Origin: Pseudanabaena sp. BC1403
Lineage (GTDB): Bacteria > Cyanobacteriota > Cyanobacteriia > Pseudanabaenales > Pseudanabaenaceae
Length of the DNA stretch: 64,000 nt
Assembly: GCF_002914585.1 (NCBI RefSeq)
Contig: NZ_PDDM01000005.1
Span: 168,060 to 232,059 of the forward strand
Reading direction: 5' to 3'
Made by a program: the position numbers and the translations under genes. Of the stretch, positions 35,512 to 43,747 are shown one piece after another; within the stretch, counting starts at the first letter, position 1, and each line of letters begins with the position of its first letter. The notes beneath the pieces were generated by a model. It did no database searches. It had not been told where the DNA came from and saw only the letters and a list, made by a program, of their open reading frames with translations.

Positions 35512-36999
35512 ATGAATGAATATATCCGAATTTTGGAAACTGGAGAAATTAATACAGGCGAAGGTTTGTTTCGATTTGTCGCCCCTGAAAAGATTCCATT
35601 TTGGCAAGACTTTGCACAGAAAGCAGAAATCATTCGCCGAGTCCATGAACATGGCGCAGTCAGTTTTGAGGTCGATGCCAACTATGATGAAGATTACCAC
35701 GAGCCAGAGGAGGAGTTTGGCTGGGGCTTGACCTATGGAGAATATTGGGACATGCATCTTGAACAAAAGTGGAATAAGCCAGTCGCCTGTTGGCAGACAT
35801 GGATTTTGTTGTCTGTCAGCGCTCCCTTTATGCGATTTAGGCGATCGCTTTCTCCCGCAGAAGATCGCATCCTGATTGCGACGTGGGACACAGTAAGATG
35901 GAGTGAAGATTGGGAGAGTGGAGAATACAGATTCTATTTAGCACTGACCTCAAAGCTAGATACTGAAGATGACACTCTTCTTGATGCTCAAAAGCCAATT
36001 TTAATTAAACCTAGAAAAATCTCTCCGATTGTTAGCGATCGCACAGCTTTGGGTTCATTGCAAACATGGCAGTTAGGGCAAGATATGATTCTCCAGCCAC
36101 TAACCAATCTTGTCCAAGCATCTCCATCTCAACGTGATTGGGACTGGATGTGGCGAGAACATTCAAGTCTCGGTCCCATCTATTTAAAGATCTTTGTGGA
36201 CAGAACATCTGCTAAGCTAAAAGAGTGGTTTGCAGATATCATCACCACGCGATTACCTCAAAATAATTTCTATCCATGCTTGTACAACAATCAATATGCG
36301 ATCGCTAATGAGCTAAGAATTTATTTTGAGGATTTAGCAATCACTGAATTATCCGCAAGCGAATTTTATCAATGTGTTGAGGATTTGCAAACTCAGCATC
36401 AAGGGCGATTGCCTCAGGTATACTGCCCTGACCAAGATTATAGCTATGTGGCTAAATCAGGTGATATCCGCACGGGATGGATAGTTTTTTGTGATGGTCT
36501 GTTTTGCTTGGATCGTAGCTACCACACACCCAATTTCGATCAGCAATCGCTCGATGCCATGCTCTTGACGGCAATTATGGCAGGAGAGTTAGGAGAGATT
36601 TCTTGGGATCTATTTGATGGTGATTATATTTACTTTGAAGCCACAGGAGAAGGGTTGGAGTCTCTGAGAAACTATCTTGACTCAAATTCCGATCCCGATC
36701 GCCTGCGGCAAGAATTCTCTCGACTGCTGTTTCGCCATGATGTCGAGGCTTCATCAGCAAACAATGTTCAGGAAGTTGCCGCACTAATTAACCAGCATTT
36801 TCAAGTTCCCCTGACTGAATTAGATGCGATCGCAAATTTAGAAGCTTGGCTTCGCACAACAGCGGTTTCCCATCTGCCGCGTTATGTTACGGTCAAACTG
36901 CCCAGAAGACTTGGGAATACCTATAGTGAGAACCCCAACTATCCGCGTATTATTGCCGCGAATTCTCGCATTCTATGGCGATGGTCGTTTGATGGATAA
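35512..36999 (+). CDS. Large protein of unknown function
   Basis: A 495-aa soluble, acidic, tryptophan-rich protein with no signal peptide, membrane segment or motif I recognise. Notable stretches are EEEFGWGLTYGEYWDMHLEQ, RDWDWMWREHSSLGPIYLKI and GWIVFCDGLFCLDRSYHTPN. The C-terminal third (from about 415) is a helical acidic region before a basic tail (KLPRRLGNTYSENP). It ends eight bases from the stop of the convergent TPM-domain gene. HIP1 octamers are present, so its base composition is native. Confidence 0.6.
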   Translation: MNEYIRILETGEINTGEGLFRFVAPEKIPFWQDFAQKAEIIRRVHEHGAVSFEVDANYDEDYHEPEEEFGWGLTYGEYWDMHLEQKWNKPVACWQTWILLSVSAPFMRFRRSLSPAEDRILIATWDTVRWSEDWESGEYRFYLALTSKLDTEDDTLLDAQKPILIKPRKISPIVSDRTALGSLQTWQLGQDMILQPLTNLVQASPSQRDWDWMWREHSSLGPIYLKIFVDRTSAKLKEWFADIITTRLPQNNFYPCLYNNQYAIANELRIYFEDLAITELSASEFYQCVEDLQTQHQGRLPQVYCPDQDYSYVAKSGDIRTGWIVFCDGLFCLDRSYHTPNFDQQSLDAMLLTAIMAGELGEISWDLFDGDYIYFEATGEGLESLRNYLDSNSDPDRLRQEFSRLLFRHDVEASSANNVQEVAALINQHFQVPLTELDAIANLEAWLRTTAVSHLPRYVTVKLPRRLGNTYSENPNYPRIIAANSRILWRWSFDG

Positions 37000-37006
37000 T
37001 GTTCCT

Positions 37007-38773
37007 CTACCAATCACTCCCTGCGCCACCACCATCACTACTACCGCCACCAAAATCACTAGATGAACTACCATAATCGCTACTATAGGAGCTGTCATAG
37101 CTACTGGAATCACTACTAGTACTGCTATAGCTTGAATCACTGGAACTGTAGTCGCTCGAATCACTGCTAGCTACAATTGCGGGTTCTCGTTGATCGTAAG
37201 CAAAGACGCAGCCGCAAAAATGACAGCTATAAACTGTTTGCTTCACTAAGCGGACAGAGGTAATCTTTTCTTCTGGTTGGCGATCGCTCTTTTTGCTATT
37301 TTTGTTATTCTTAGGTGATTCGATCGCTCTCTCGACAGTTTGCTCGGAAACATCAACCGCATAGGATTTACAATGGGCGCAAACACTCGCACTACTATCA
37401 ATGCGTTGAACTAGATAAACCTGTTCTCGCGTTATTGGCAAAGTAAGCTCAGCTTCTCTCCATCCCCGAAATTCTAATTTTCCTAGTGATCGCGCTGATA
37501 TTTCCCTTGGAGTTAGTACATTTTCTATCTCTTGTTCTGTCAGTTCTTTTGGTGGCTGTCCTGTACGATCGCTGCGGTAATCACATTGGCGTTTGAAACT
37601 TAGATAAGGATTTACCAAAATTGCCCAAGCAGATGCAACTACAATCGCGACAATCAACATTACTGTGATTCCATTTCCACTCCAAGCTGTCGTCATGAGA
37701 AAGCCAAAAAATCCACTCAACAGTGCCAGCAATCCTGCTGCCAAAAGCGATATCGCAACCGAGAGCCAAGGCAAATCACGGGAAACAATCCAACTTATCA
37801 ACAGCCCCCAAATCCACCCAATACTGCCAGCCATTCCGAAGACTAGCCAAGTAGTGCGATCGCTTTGCCAAAATTCTGCTTCAGGATGCATCAAGATAAA
37901 TTGCCAAAATCCATATATCAATCCAATTCCTAATATCCATCCACCCGCCAAGATATTGATGGCTAAGCTAGGGATTTTCTCGTCAGTGCGAGCGCTTTTA
38001 TGTAGGCAAACTTTAGCGAGTAAGTCAGTAAATGAATAGGAGGCTAATAGCTGAGAAGAGGAGAAGGCATTGGTATTAAATCCTTGCGTGGAGATGAGTA
38101 TTTGGATTGGAGTAAAACTTAACACCATCACTTGAACTGTACTGAAAATTGCCCAGCCTGCACCAGCGATCGCAATTAGCCAAGGAATCCACACGCAGAT
38201 CATCGGCATCCAGCTTGGGAGAATTGTACTAGGAAGTCGCGATTCTAGGCGTTGGGCGATCGCATTTACACCCTGAATAATTCCCGTAGCATATTGCTGC
38301 TGCTGAAATGATGGCACAATCTTTTGCTGAATCAAATCACTGACTTCCGCATCGGGCAATACTTCACCTAATCCCTTGCCAGTAATAATTTCAATGCGCC
38401 GATCATTTTTGCTGACCAATAACAACACACCATTATTAGTTTCTCTCTTGCCAATGCCCAAAGCGTTAAATTGCTTTATGGCAAAAGCACGAGGGGATTG
38501 CTCTGTTTCGACTTTTGGGATGGTAGCGATCGCTAATTCAGCACTGGTTCTGCCAACTAGTTTGTTGATGCGAAGGTTAAGACTAAACTCCGTTTGCCAA
38601 TCCAACAAATCAGCGCGATCGTAAATCCACTGCTGTTTGCTATCCTTTTGTTGTGGATTAACCAAATCATTAGTGGATTGAGCCATGCCAACTGGTTGTT
38701 TCAGTAGTAGGATTACTAGCGTTACTACTACTATTGAGAATAATTTGGGATAGAAGCGTTGGCAAAATGACAT
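37007..38773 (-). CDS. TPM-domain membrane protein with Ser/Asp/Gly-rich tail
   Basis: A 588-aa protein. From the ATG at 38773 the N-terminus reads as a signal sequence (PKLFSIVVVTLVILLL...GMAQS). A TPM domain (TLP18.3/Psb32/MOLO-1) follows: WIYDRADLLDWQTEFSLNLRI, ELAIATIPKV, NNGVLLLVSKNDRRIEIITGKGL. Then come about six hydrophobic segments and two CxxC pairs (CAHC and CHFC) that could form a zinc ribbon. The last 50 residues are runs of Ser, Asp, Tyr and Gly ending GGGAGSDW, as in YgcG-like proteins. Plastid relatives act in photosystem II repair; the role here is unknown. An upstream GTG at 38833 would add 20 residues and seems unlikely. Confidence 0.75.
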   Translation of the reverse strand: MSFCQRFYPKLFSIVVVTLVILLLKQPVGMAQSTNDLVNPQQKDSKQQWIYDRADLLDWQTEFSLNLRINKLVGRTSAELAIATIPKVETEQSPRAFAIKQFNALGIGKRETNNGVLLLVSKNDRRIEIITGKGLGEVLPDAEVSDLIQQKIVPSFQQQQYATGIIQGVNAIAQRLESRLPSTILPSWMPMICVWIPWLIAIAGAGWAIFSTVQVMVLSFTPIQILISTQGFNTNAFSSSQLLASYSFTDLLAKVCLHKSARTDEKIPSLAINILAGGWILGIGLIYGFWQFILMHPEAEFWQSDRTTWLVFGMAGSIGWIWGLLISWIVSRDLPWLSVAISLLAAGLLALLSGFFGFLMTTAWSGNGITVMLIVAIVVASAWAILVNPYLSFKRQCDYRSDRTGQPPKELTEQEIENVLTPREISARSLGKLEFRGWREAELTLPITREQVYLVQRIDSSASVCAHCKSYAVDVSEQTVERAIESPKNNKNSKKSDRQPEEKITSVRLVKQTVYSCHFCGCVFAYDQREPAIVASSDSSDYSSSDSSYSSTSSDSSSYDSSYSSDYGSSSSDFGGGSSDGGGAGSDW

Positions 38774-38856
38774 AAAAGTTAAGGCAATCTTGGAAACTAT
38801 CCTAGTAAAAACTTCCTGAACAATATATAGCACAACCCTAGAGGATTTATTTTACA

Positions 38857-38901
38857 TGGCGATCGCTATTACTGTGAGTTGTGATTTCTAGGCGATTGTT
38901 T
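38857..38901. repeat. HIP1-containing dispersed repeat, copy 3
   Basis: GGCGATCGCTATTACTGTGAGTTGTGATTTCTAGGCGATTG (given here as the pattern GGCGATCGCTATTACTGTGA plus TTGTGATTTCTAGGCGAT). The second HIP1 is mutated to GGCGATTG. Confidence 0.65.
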
Positions 38902-39059
38902 AATTCTTATTTGTCTTTGCATAGGCATAAACCATCACAGTATCGCTAATAACTTCTCAGAACTAATCAACGAAGTCAGTTATCTTTGAGTGCTTAGTTG
39001 TGACTGAAAACAGATAACTTTGTCGAGCTTATCGTGTTGATATAACGTTCGCGCACCCG

Positions 39060-39109
39060 ACACCAAAAAACTGACAACAAACTGACATGCTTGTTATCAG
39101 TTTTGGTGT
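39060..39109 (-). terminator. Hairpin downstream of the macro-domain gene
   Basis: Arms ACACCAAAAAACTGACAAC and TTGTTATCAGTTTTGGTGT with few mismatches, 11 bases beyond the minus-strand stop. Confidence 0.6.
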
Positions 39110-39119
39110 AGTGAGATAG

Positions 39120-39635
39120 TTATGCTGCTTGCGCTAATGCCTGCAAATACGCTCGGTAAATATCCTCGGAAAAACAAGTAAATAATATCTTTTCGATTGT
39201 ATTGTCGCTTGCTAGGAATTGTATTATTTCTGTAATAGCTACGTGAGCTGCTTTTTCTACAGGATAACCATAGACACCACAACTTATTGCAGGAAAGGCT
39301 ATAGTTTTAATTTCATTTTTTACTGCTAATTTAAGAGAGTTTTTATAACATGAGACCAATAGCTCAGGCTCGCCATTAAGCCCGCCTCTCCAAACTGGAC
39401 CAACCGTATGAATAATCCACTTAGCAGGTAGATTGTATCCACGAGTTATCTTGGCTTGACCAGTTTTGCAACCACCCAGCAAACGACATTCTTGAGCAAG
39501 CTCAGAACCAGCCGCTCTATGGATAGCCCCATCCACTCCACCACCTCCAAGAAGAGAGCTATTAGCAGCATTAACAACTGCATCAATTTGAAGTTTTGTG
39601 ATGTCTCCTTTAACTATTTCTATGCGATTGACCAT
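39120..39635 (-). CDS. Macro-domain ADP-ribose hydrolase
   Basis: A 171-aa single macro domain close to YmdB/MacroD-type O-acetyl-ADP-ribose deacetylases. The ADP-ribose site is clear: GDITKLQIDAVVNAAN (10-25), the loop LLGGGGVDGAIHRAAG (28-43) with the catalytic Asp, and FPAISCGVYGYP (about 112-123) for the diphosphate. It would remove acetyl or ADP-ribose groups in the cytosol. No ADP-ribosyltransferase is next to it, so pairing with a toxin is not supported. Confidence 0.9.
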   Translation of the reverse strand: MVNRIEIVKGDITKLQIDAVVNAANSSLLGGGGVDGAIHRAAGSELAQECRLLGGCKTGQAKITRGYNLPAKWIIHTVGPVWRGGLNGEPELLVSCYKNSLKLAVKNEIKTIAFPAISCGVYGYPVEKAAHVAITEIIQFLASDNTIEKILFTCFSEDIYRAYLQALAQAA

Positions 39636-39967
39636 ATTAGTGTGAACTCAATCAACAATTATCTAATTATTCTTTACTCAGAGATGAAAGCCACTTTACT
39701 TTGTGAGTGATTCCCCAAGTATACATTGTCACTGCCCACTCTCAGAACTTGCAGATTAGCGGCTTAGTTGAGTGGCAAAAGTTTTACTCTTAACTAGAAG
39801 ACTACGCTTTTGTCCGCTCCAACTAATGTGTTATTGACGATCGCATACCAATTCTTTAACTTTGCGATCGCAATTACTGTGAGTCGTAATTTCTAGGTGA
39901 TCGCCTTATCAATCTATTTTCTCAAGGCGATCGCTAGTACTCTCAATTTATTTGCTGATTTGAGTAA
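39636..39967. other. Gene-free spacer with repeat remnants
   Basis: Holds HIP1 dispersed repeat copy 4 (39862-39940) and a diverged segment (CGCTCCAACTAATGTGTTATT, about 39818-39838) that resembles 43518-43548. No coding frame seen. Confidence 0.5.
39862..39940. repeat. HIP1-containing dispersed repeat, copy 4
   Basis: GCGATCGCAATTACTGTGAG-TCGTAATTTCTAGGTGATCGCC-TTATCAATCTATTTTCTCAA-GGCGATCGCTAGTACT. The two half-units are in the reverse order relative to copies 1 and 2, as expected of a tandemly arranged unit. Confidence 0.65.
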
Positions 39968-40543
39968 TTATTCTGGTTTCAATTCTAAACCGCGATAGAC
40001 TTGCTCGATGGGAAAGCTTAAGTTAATGCTTTTTAGTTCTACGGTGTCGCCTTCTTGGTAGTTAATGATGAGCCATTCGCCAGCGTCATTTTTATGGTAT
40101 AAATCCATTTCAATGCTGGTGGAACTGACTAATAAGTAATCTTGTAAGTTTGGATTTTTGCGGTACAGTCTAAATTTGCCACTTCTGTCATAGGATTCGG
40201 TACTAGGGGAAAGAACCTCAACGATGAGGGATGGGTAGGTAATGTATTGGGTTGTAGTTTTATCGCGATCGTCACAAGTAACGCTGACATCGGGGTAGAT
40301 GTAGTTATTTGTGCCAACAATATTAATTCTCAGGTCTGAGTTACCTGTTATGCAACTACTAGCGTCTAAGTGGGTATCTACCAAAGTCGTAAATCGAATT
40401 GCGATGCGGCTATGATTAACGCTACCGCCGCTCATGGCGTAAACTTGACCGTTGATAAGTTCGTGTTTTTCTAGCTGCTTTTCTTCCCAAGCAAAGTATT
40501 CTTCTGGGGTTATTTGAGGAAAATTTTCTTTAATGGAAATCAT
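39968..40543 (-). CDS. Uma2-family (DUF820) PD-(D/E)xK protein
   Basis: A 191-aa member of the Uma2/DUF820 family that is greatly expanded in cyanobacteria. Conserved parts are ITPEEYFAWEEKQLEKHELINGQVYAMSGG, HSRIAIRF, the nuclease-like YIYPDVSVTCDD with Asp, LIVEVLSPSTESYDRSGKFRLYRK with Glu and Lys, and LQDYLLVSS. A restriction-like fold is established for the family, but its function is not settled. Alone in its spacer-rich surroundings. Confidence 0.85.
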   Translation of the reverse strand: MISIKENFPQITPEEYFAWEEKQLEKHELINGQVYAMSGGSVNHSRIAIRFTTLVDTHLDASSCITGNSDLRINIVGTNNYIYPDVSVTCDDRDKTTTQYITYPSLIVEVLSPSTESYDRSGKFRLYRKNPNLQDYLLVSSTSIEMDLYHKNDAGEWLIINYQEGDTVELKSINLSFPIEQVYRGLELKPE

Positions 40544-40937
40544 TTTTTTGTAATAGATAATGGGTTTGATTTAATTAACTCTACAAGATTAGCAATTGCA
40601 CTGTGCATTGTGATTTCTAAGCGATCGCTATTACTGTGATTCGTGAGGTCTAGGCGATCGCTTCACAATTACTTGTCTTTGAAGTGAAACACATCCTGAA
40701 AGAAATCGCCAATGACTTATTGGGGTTTAACAACGAAATCAAGCTTTTTTCATGGCACAATCTTGGATAAAAGTTCCCAACTTTAACGAGCGTATAGCCT
40801 TGGTATAAAAACTAAGATAAGCGGCGACAGATAACCTCTGCACCTCCACCAAAGTCTCTTACCCATATGCTTTATCGACTTGTTAGGCTGCTGTGGTTCA
40901 AGAGAATCTTAAGCATCTAAATAGAATAAACTAGCAT
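40544..40937. other. Gene-free spacer with repeat remnants
   Basis: Contains HIP1 repeat copy 5 (40609-40671) followed by a segment with TTAACAACGAAATCAAG that parallels 38965-38985 and 43590-43612. No coding frame or tRNA seen. Confidence 0.5.
40609..40671. repeat. HIP1-containing dispersed repeat, copy 5
   Basis: TTGTGATTTCTAAGCGATCG, then CTATTACTGTGATTCGTGAG, then TCTAGGCGATCGCTTCACAA. It runs on into ACTTGTCTTTG, which is shared with copy 3. Confidence 0.65.
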
Positions 40938-42281
40938 TTATACCAGCATTAAACTCTGCTCAATTGACTTTAGCGCAATCATCAAATTAGCTTGAGTCCA
41001 CAGTAAAGGAGTCGAAACATTTGGGATATATTTATCATCCTGTATATAGTAGAGTTCTGGACATTTAAACTGCTCAATGTTATACTTTCCAACTTTACAG
41101 TTTTCGCCAGTTACTTGACCTAAAGCTCGATTTAGATAGTAAATTTGTTGTTCTAGATCAGCCTCACATCGTTTTTTTTGGAACTTTACTCCATAGATAA
41201 CTGAGATGATTGGATCAAAGATACACCACTGAGCTTCCTCACCCTGTTTGACTGTCTTATTGTTAGCCTCTAGCCATGCTTCGCGCTCAGTTGATATTGA
41301 GGTTTGTATATTTTCTGGCAAGTCAGCAAAGAAATTACGACACCAAAACGAATCTCCCAAATATCTCGGTATTCCATATTCTCCTTGCAAATTAGTTTTG
41401 ATATCTTGAATAATCTTGTCAGAAACTTCCTCATTTAAGACATTTAGAGGGTAAATGAGAAAAAGCAAAGCTCCATCAAATCGTCTTTCTTTAGGTTTTG
41501 ATTGAATGCACTCTGCTGGCAGAATCTCGCTGAGAGTGAACTCGCCGTTGCTGATTAATTCATCTAGAAGATGAGGGGTTACAAGTTCATCTTTATTTAG
41601 GCAACAATGTGAATCAAACAAGGGATCACTGAATAGTTGTTTCAAGGCTCTTAATCCAGCAACTGCCACTCCAATGCTAGAAGCCTCTATTTTCCTCCCC
41701 TCTTCCCAATGTCCACTGTCTTCGTCTTTCCAATATTGAACAGCTTGAAAATAGAGAGGAAAAAGTCCTAACATTTCAATATCATCTTGATGTAAGCTGA
41801 AATGTCCTTCACTAGCTAATTTACAGTAGAACCATAAAAAATAACCTAGTGCATCATTCTGAGCATGTTCCCAGCTTTCATCAACTTCTAAGAGAAGTTG
41901 TCCATTAAAGCGTATATGCGGACGATTCATCGCAATGGCTGGATCAGCTCTGCCATCAATAATACTCTCAAAACGAAACTTATGTTTCTTAAAATAGGAC
42001 ATCAAAGTAAGGACATTCTTTACTGCTATGTCAACTTGCCCCAAAATATAATGAGCATAGGCAACATAAATGTTGTCTCGCACCCAAACGTAAGAATAAC
42101 CAGTGTTTTCTGCGCTCACTGCGGAGGCGGCTGGGAACAAACCGTTATCTAAGGCTGAGAAATAGAATGTCCCTTTTTCTATGAGAAAATGTGAAAGCAA
42201 GCGAATATCTTGTGGCGTATATTTATGCTTAATAAACTTTTCCAGTTCTTTATTGTTGACAATAAACATTTTTAACTTCAT
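40938..42281 (-). CDS. GH15-like glycoside hydrolase
   Basis: A 447-aa (alpha/alpha)6-barrel protein related to GH15 glucoamylases and phosphorylase-kinase alpha subunits. Signatures are YSYVWVRDNIYVAYAHYILG (about 62-81), ESIIDGRADPAIAMNRPHIRFNG, WEHAQNDALGYFLWFY and GHWEEGRKIEASSIGVAVAGL, where the Glu pair of WEEG is the likely general acid. It has no signal peptide. Starch or glycogen-like glucan cleavage is plausible. The gene is solitary and AT-rich with no HIP1 octamer, which may indicate transfer. The first ATG (42281) sits directly on AAGG; the ATG four codons later is an alternative. Confidence 0.8.
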   Translation of the reverse strand: MKLKMFIVNNKELEKFIKHKYTPQDIRLLSHFLIEKGTFYFSALDNGLFPAASAVSAENTGYSYVWVRDNIYVAYAHYILGQVDIAVKNVLTLMSYFKKHKFRFESIIDGRADPAIAMNRPHIRFNGQLLLEVDESWEHAQNDALGYFLWFYCKLASEGHFSLHQDDIEMLGLFPLYFQAVQYWKDEDSGHWEEGRKIEASSIGVAVAGLRALKQLFSDPLFDSHCCLNKDELVTPHLLDELISNGEFTLSEILPAECIQSKPKERRFDGALLFLIYPLNVLNEEVSDKIIQDIKTNLQGEYGIPRYLGDSFWCRNFFADLPENIQTSISTEREAWLEANNKTVKQGEEAQWCIFDPIISVIYGVKFQKKRCEADLEQQIYYLNRALGQVTGENCKVGKYNIEQFKCPELYYIQDDKYIPNVSTPLLWTQANLMIALKSIEQSLMLV

Positions 42282-42458
42282 CCTTATGATTATTAATAAT
42301 TTAATTGCGTGACAGCTTAAAATTTTATAACCTGCTTAAAATTCAGGCAGTAACTTCTCTAAGTTTGTTTGATTTCTTTGAGAATGAGTAATTCAACATG
42401 GAAATCAGACTAAATTTCTTTGTAAATCTCAAGAAAAAAGTGATATCCCATGTTTAAA

Positions 42459-43400
42459 TCATAGCAAATCGTAAAGTTCTTCAACTTTATAACCTTCAAG
42501 ATTTTTTGAGGGAGTAACTTGTAAGTCGCAAAGGTTAAGGCACATTGGAGTGCTAGGGCTTTTTTTAGAATGAACATCTATTGTATTCGCCCCTCTTTCG
42601 TGCTTTAGAATAAGGCATACACTAGAAGAATCACATCCATCTGCATAAACTTCAATAGTTAGCTCATACTGAATCTCCGACCTACGGTCTATCCTAAGCA
42701 AATCAACGTGTTTTCTAGGTTGAGGTTGGGTTTTCAATTTCAAGAACCAAGACTCTTTCTCTTTTGTTAAATTTCCAAACTTTAAAGAATTATCGTAAGA
42801 AACTAAAATATCAAGATATTCCGATGCCCCAGATGGAATTTGTTCAACACTGTTTGATCTGTAATCTTCCTTTCGTTCATAAGGCCAGAGTAACCGCATT
42901 GGACTATCATATTTTTCTAATTTTTGGAATGAGCCATCTTTTTCCTTCCGCTTGATAGTCTTCAAGTAACCACTACATCCCGAAGCAATCTTATTACCTA
43001 TATTTGTAACCTTAACTCTTAGGTAGTATGCCTCACCGACTTCGACATTATTATTCTGTTCTCTGGGCACAAAAATCATGTGAGGAGCTGAACGCACTAT
43101 TAATTCTTCTTTATCATTTTCGTTGAAACTTACTTCCAGCTTCGGCTTTGGCTTAGTTCCCTCCTTGATTACTTCCAATGAATAAAAGGTGGTAAACGTA
43201 AGAAATGCTCCGATAAATGAGGCTAGATATTGAGTTGGAGTATCATTTGGTACGGAAATAACCCCCATATTGAAACACTTTTCACTATTCTTGCTGCAAT
43301 AGGAGTTGAAGCTAGGTATTAAAAATAAGAGCAGGAGAAAACTGATAAAAAGAGGAATCCCAATGAAAAGGAAATATTTAGAGTTTTTATTTTTACTCAT
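42459..43400 (-). CDS. Membrane-anchored protein of unknown function
   Basis: A 313-aa protein with two transmembrane segments (about 8-31 and 57-77) joined by a short loop with two Cys (YCSKNSEKC), then a soluble domain of about 230 residues. The soluble part begins KPKPKLEVSF and has a beta-rich pattern with YYLRVKVTNIGNKIASGCSG, as in domains that sense or bind at the membrane. I recognise no family. I chose the ATG at 43400 because GGAAG precedes it; the longer frame needs a TTG. AT-rich with no HIP1, unlike most neighbours, so likely acquired. Confidence 0.55.
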   Translation of the reverse strand: MSKNKNSKYFLFIGIPLFISFLLLLFLIPSFNSYCSKNSEKCFNMGVISVPNDTPTQYLASFIGAFLTFTTFYSLEVIKEGTKPKPKLEVSFNENDKEELIVRSAPHMIFVPREQNNNVEVGEAYYLRVKVTNIGNKIASGCSGYLKTIKRKEKDGSFQKLEKYDSPMRLLWPYERKEDYRSNSVEQIPSGASEYLDILVSYDNSLKFGNLTKEKESWFLKLKTQPQPRKHVDLLRIDRRSEIQYELTIEVYADGCDSSSVCLILKHERGANTIDVHSKKSPSTPMCLNLCDLQVTPSKNLEGYKVEELYDLL

Positions 43401-43747
43401 GTCTTCCAAATATTGTTAGAGAAATTAGATTTGTCAGGGGTTTAGATCGCTAGAAGTCTTAAGGGTTAATTTAACTGCAAGCCATGAACCCAAACTCAAC
43501 ACCAGAACTACTAAATATTGTCTGCTCCAATAAGTTATTATGCCGCGATCTCTTAATTATTATTTACGTTTGAGATTGTCGATAACGTCTCCGAACTTAA
43601 CATCGAAGTCAACCATTTTTGACAGCAAAACTTTAATTTAAAAGTGATCGCAGAAAAAATCAATCTTCTAAAGGCGATCTCAAGTATCAAAGCGACCATA
43701 TAAATAATTAAAGAAAGCCTTGCAAAGCAAGGCTTTCTTTAAGCAAA
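43401..43747. other. Gene-free spacer with repeat remnants and a terminator
   Basis: The segment at 43518-43615 parallels spacers near 39818 and 38960/40720. A degenerate HIP1 repeat lies near 43645-43688, and a strong hairpin at 43708-43742. No coding frame seen. Confidence 0.55.
43708..43742 (-). terminator. Terminator of the M48 protease gene
   Basis: Perfect hairpin TTAAAGAAAGCCTTGC with mirror GCAAGGCTTTCTTTAA, six bases past the stop of the minus-strand gene. Confidence 0.88.

Larger units (their letters stand above)
38774..39119. other. Gene-free spacer with repeat remnants
   Basis: Contains a dispersed HIP1 repeat (38857-38901), a diverged segment with AATCAACGAAGTCA that recurs near 40720 and 43595, and a hairpin at its right end. 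No coding frame seen. Confidence 0.55.

Noticed and set aside
35497..35766. 89-codon minus-strand frame
   Set aside because: It lies antisense within the start of the 495-aa gene and lacks its own ribosome site or family pattern.
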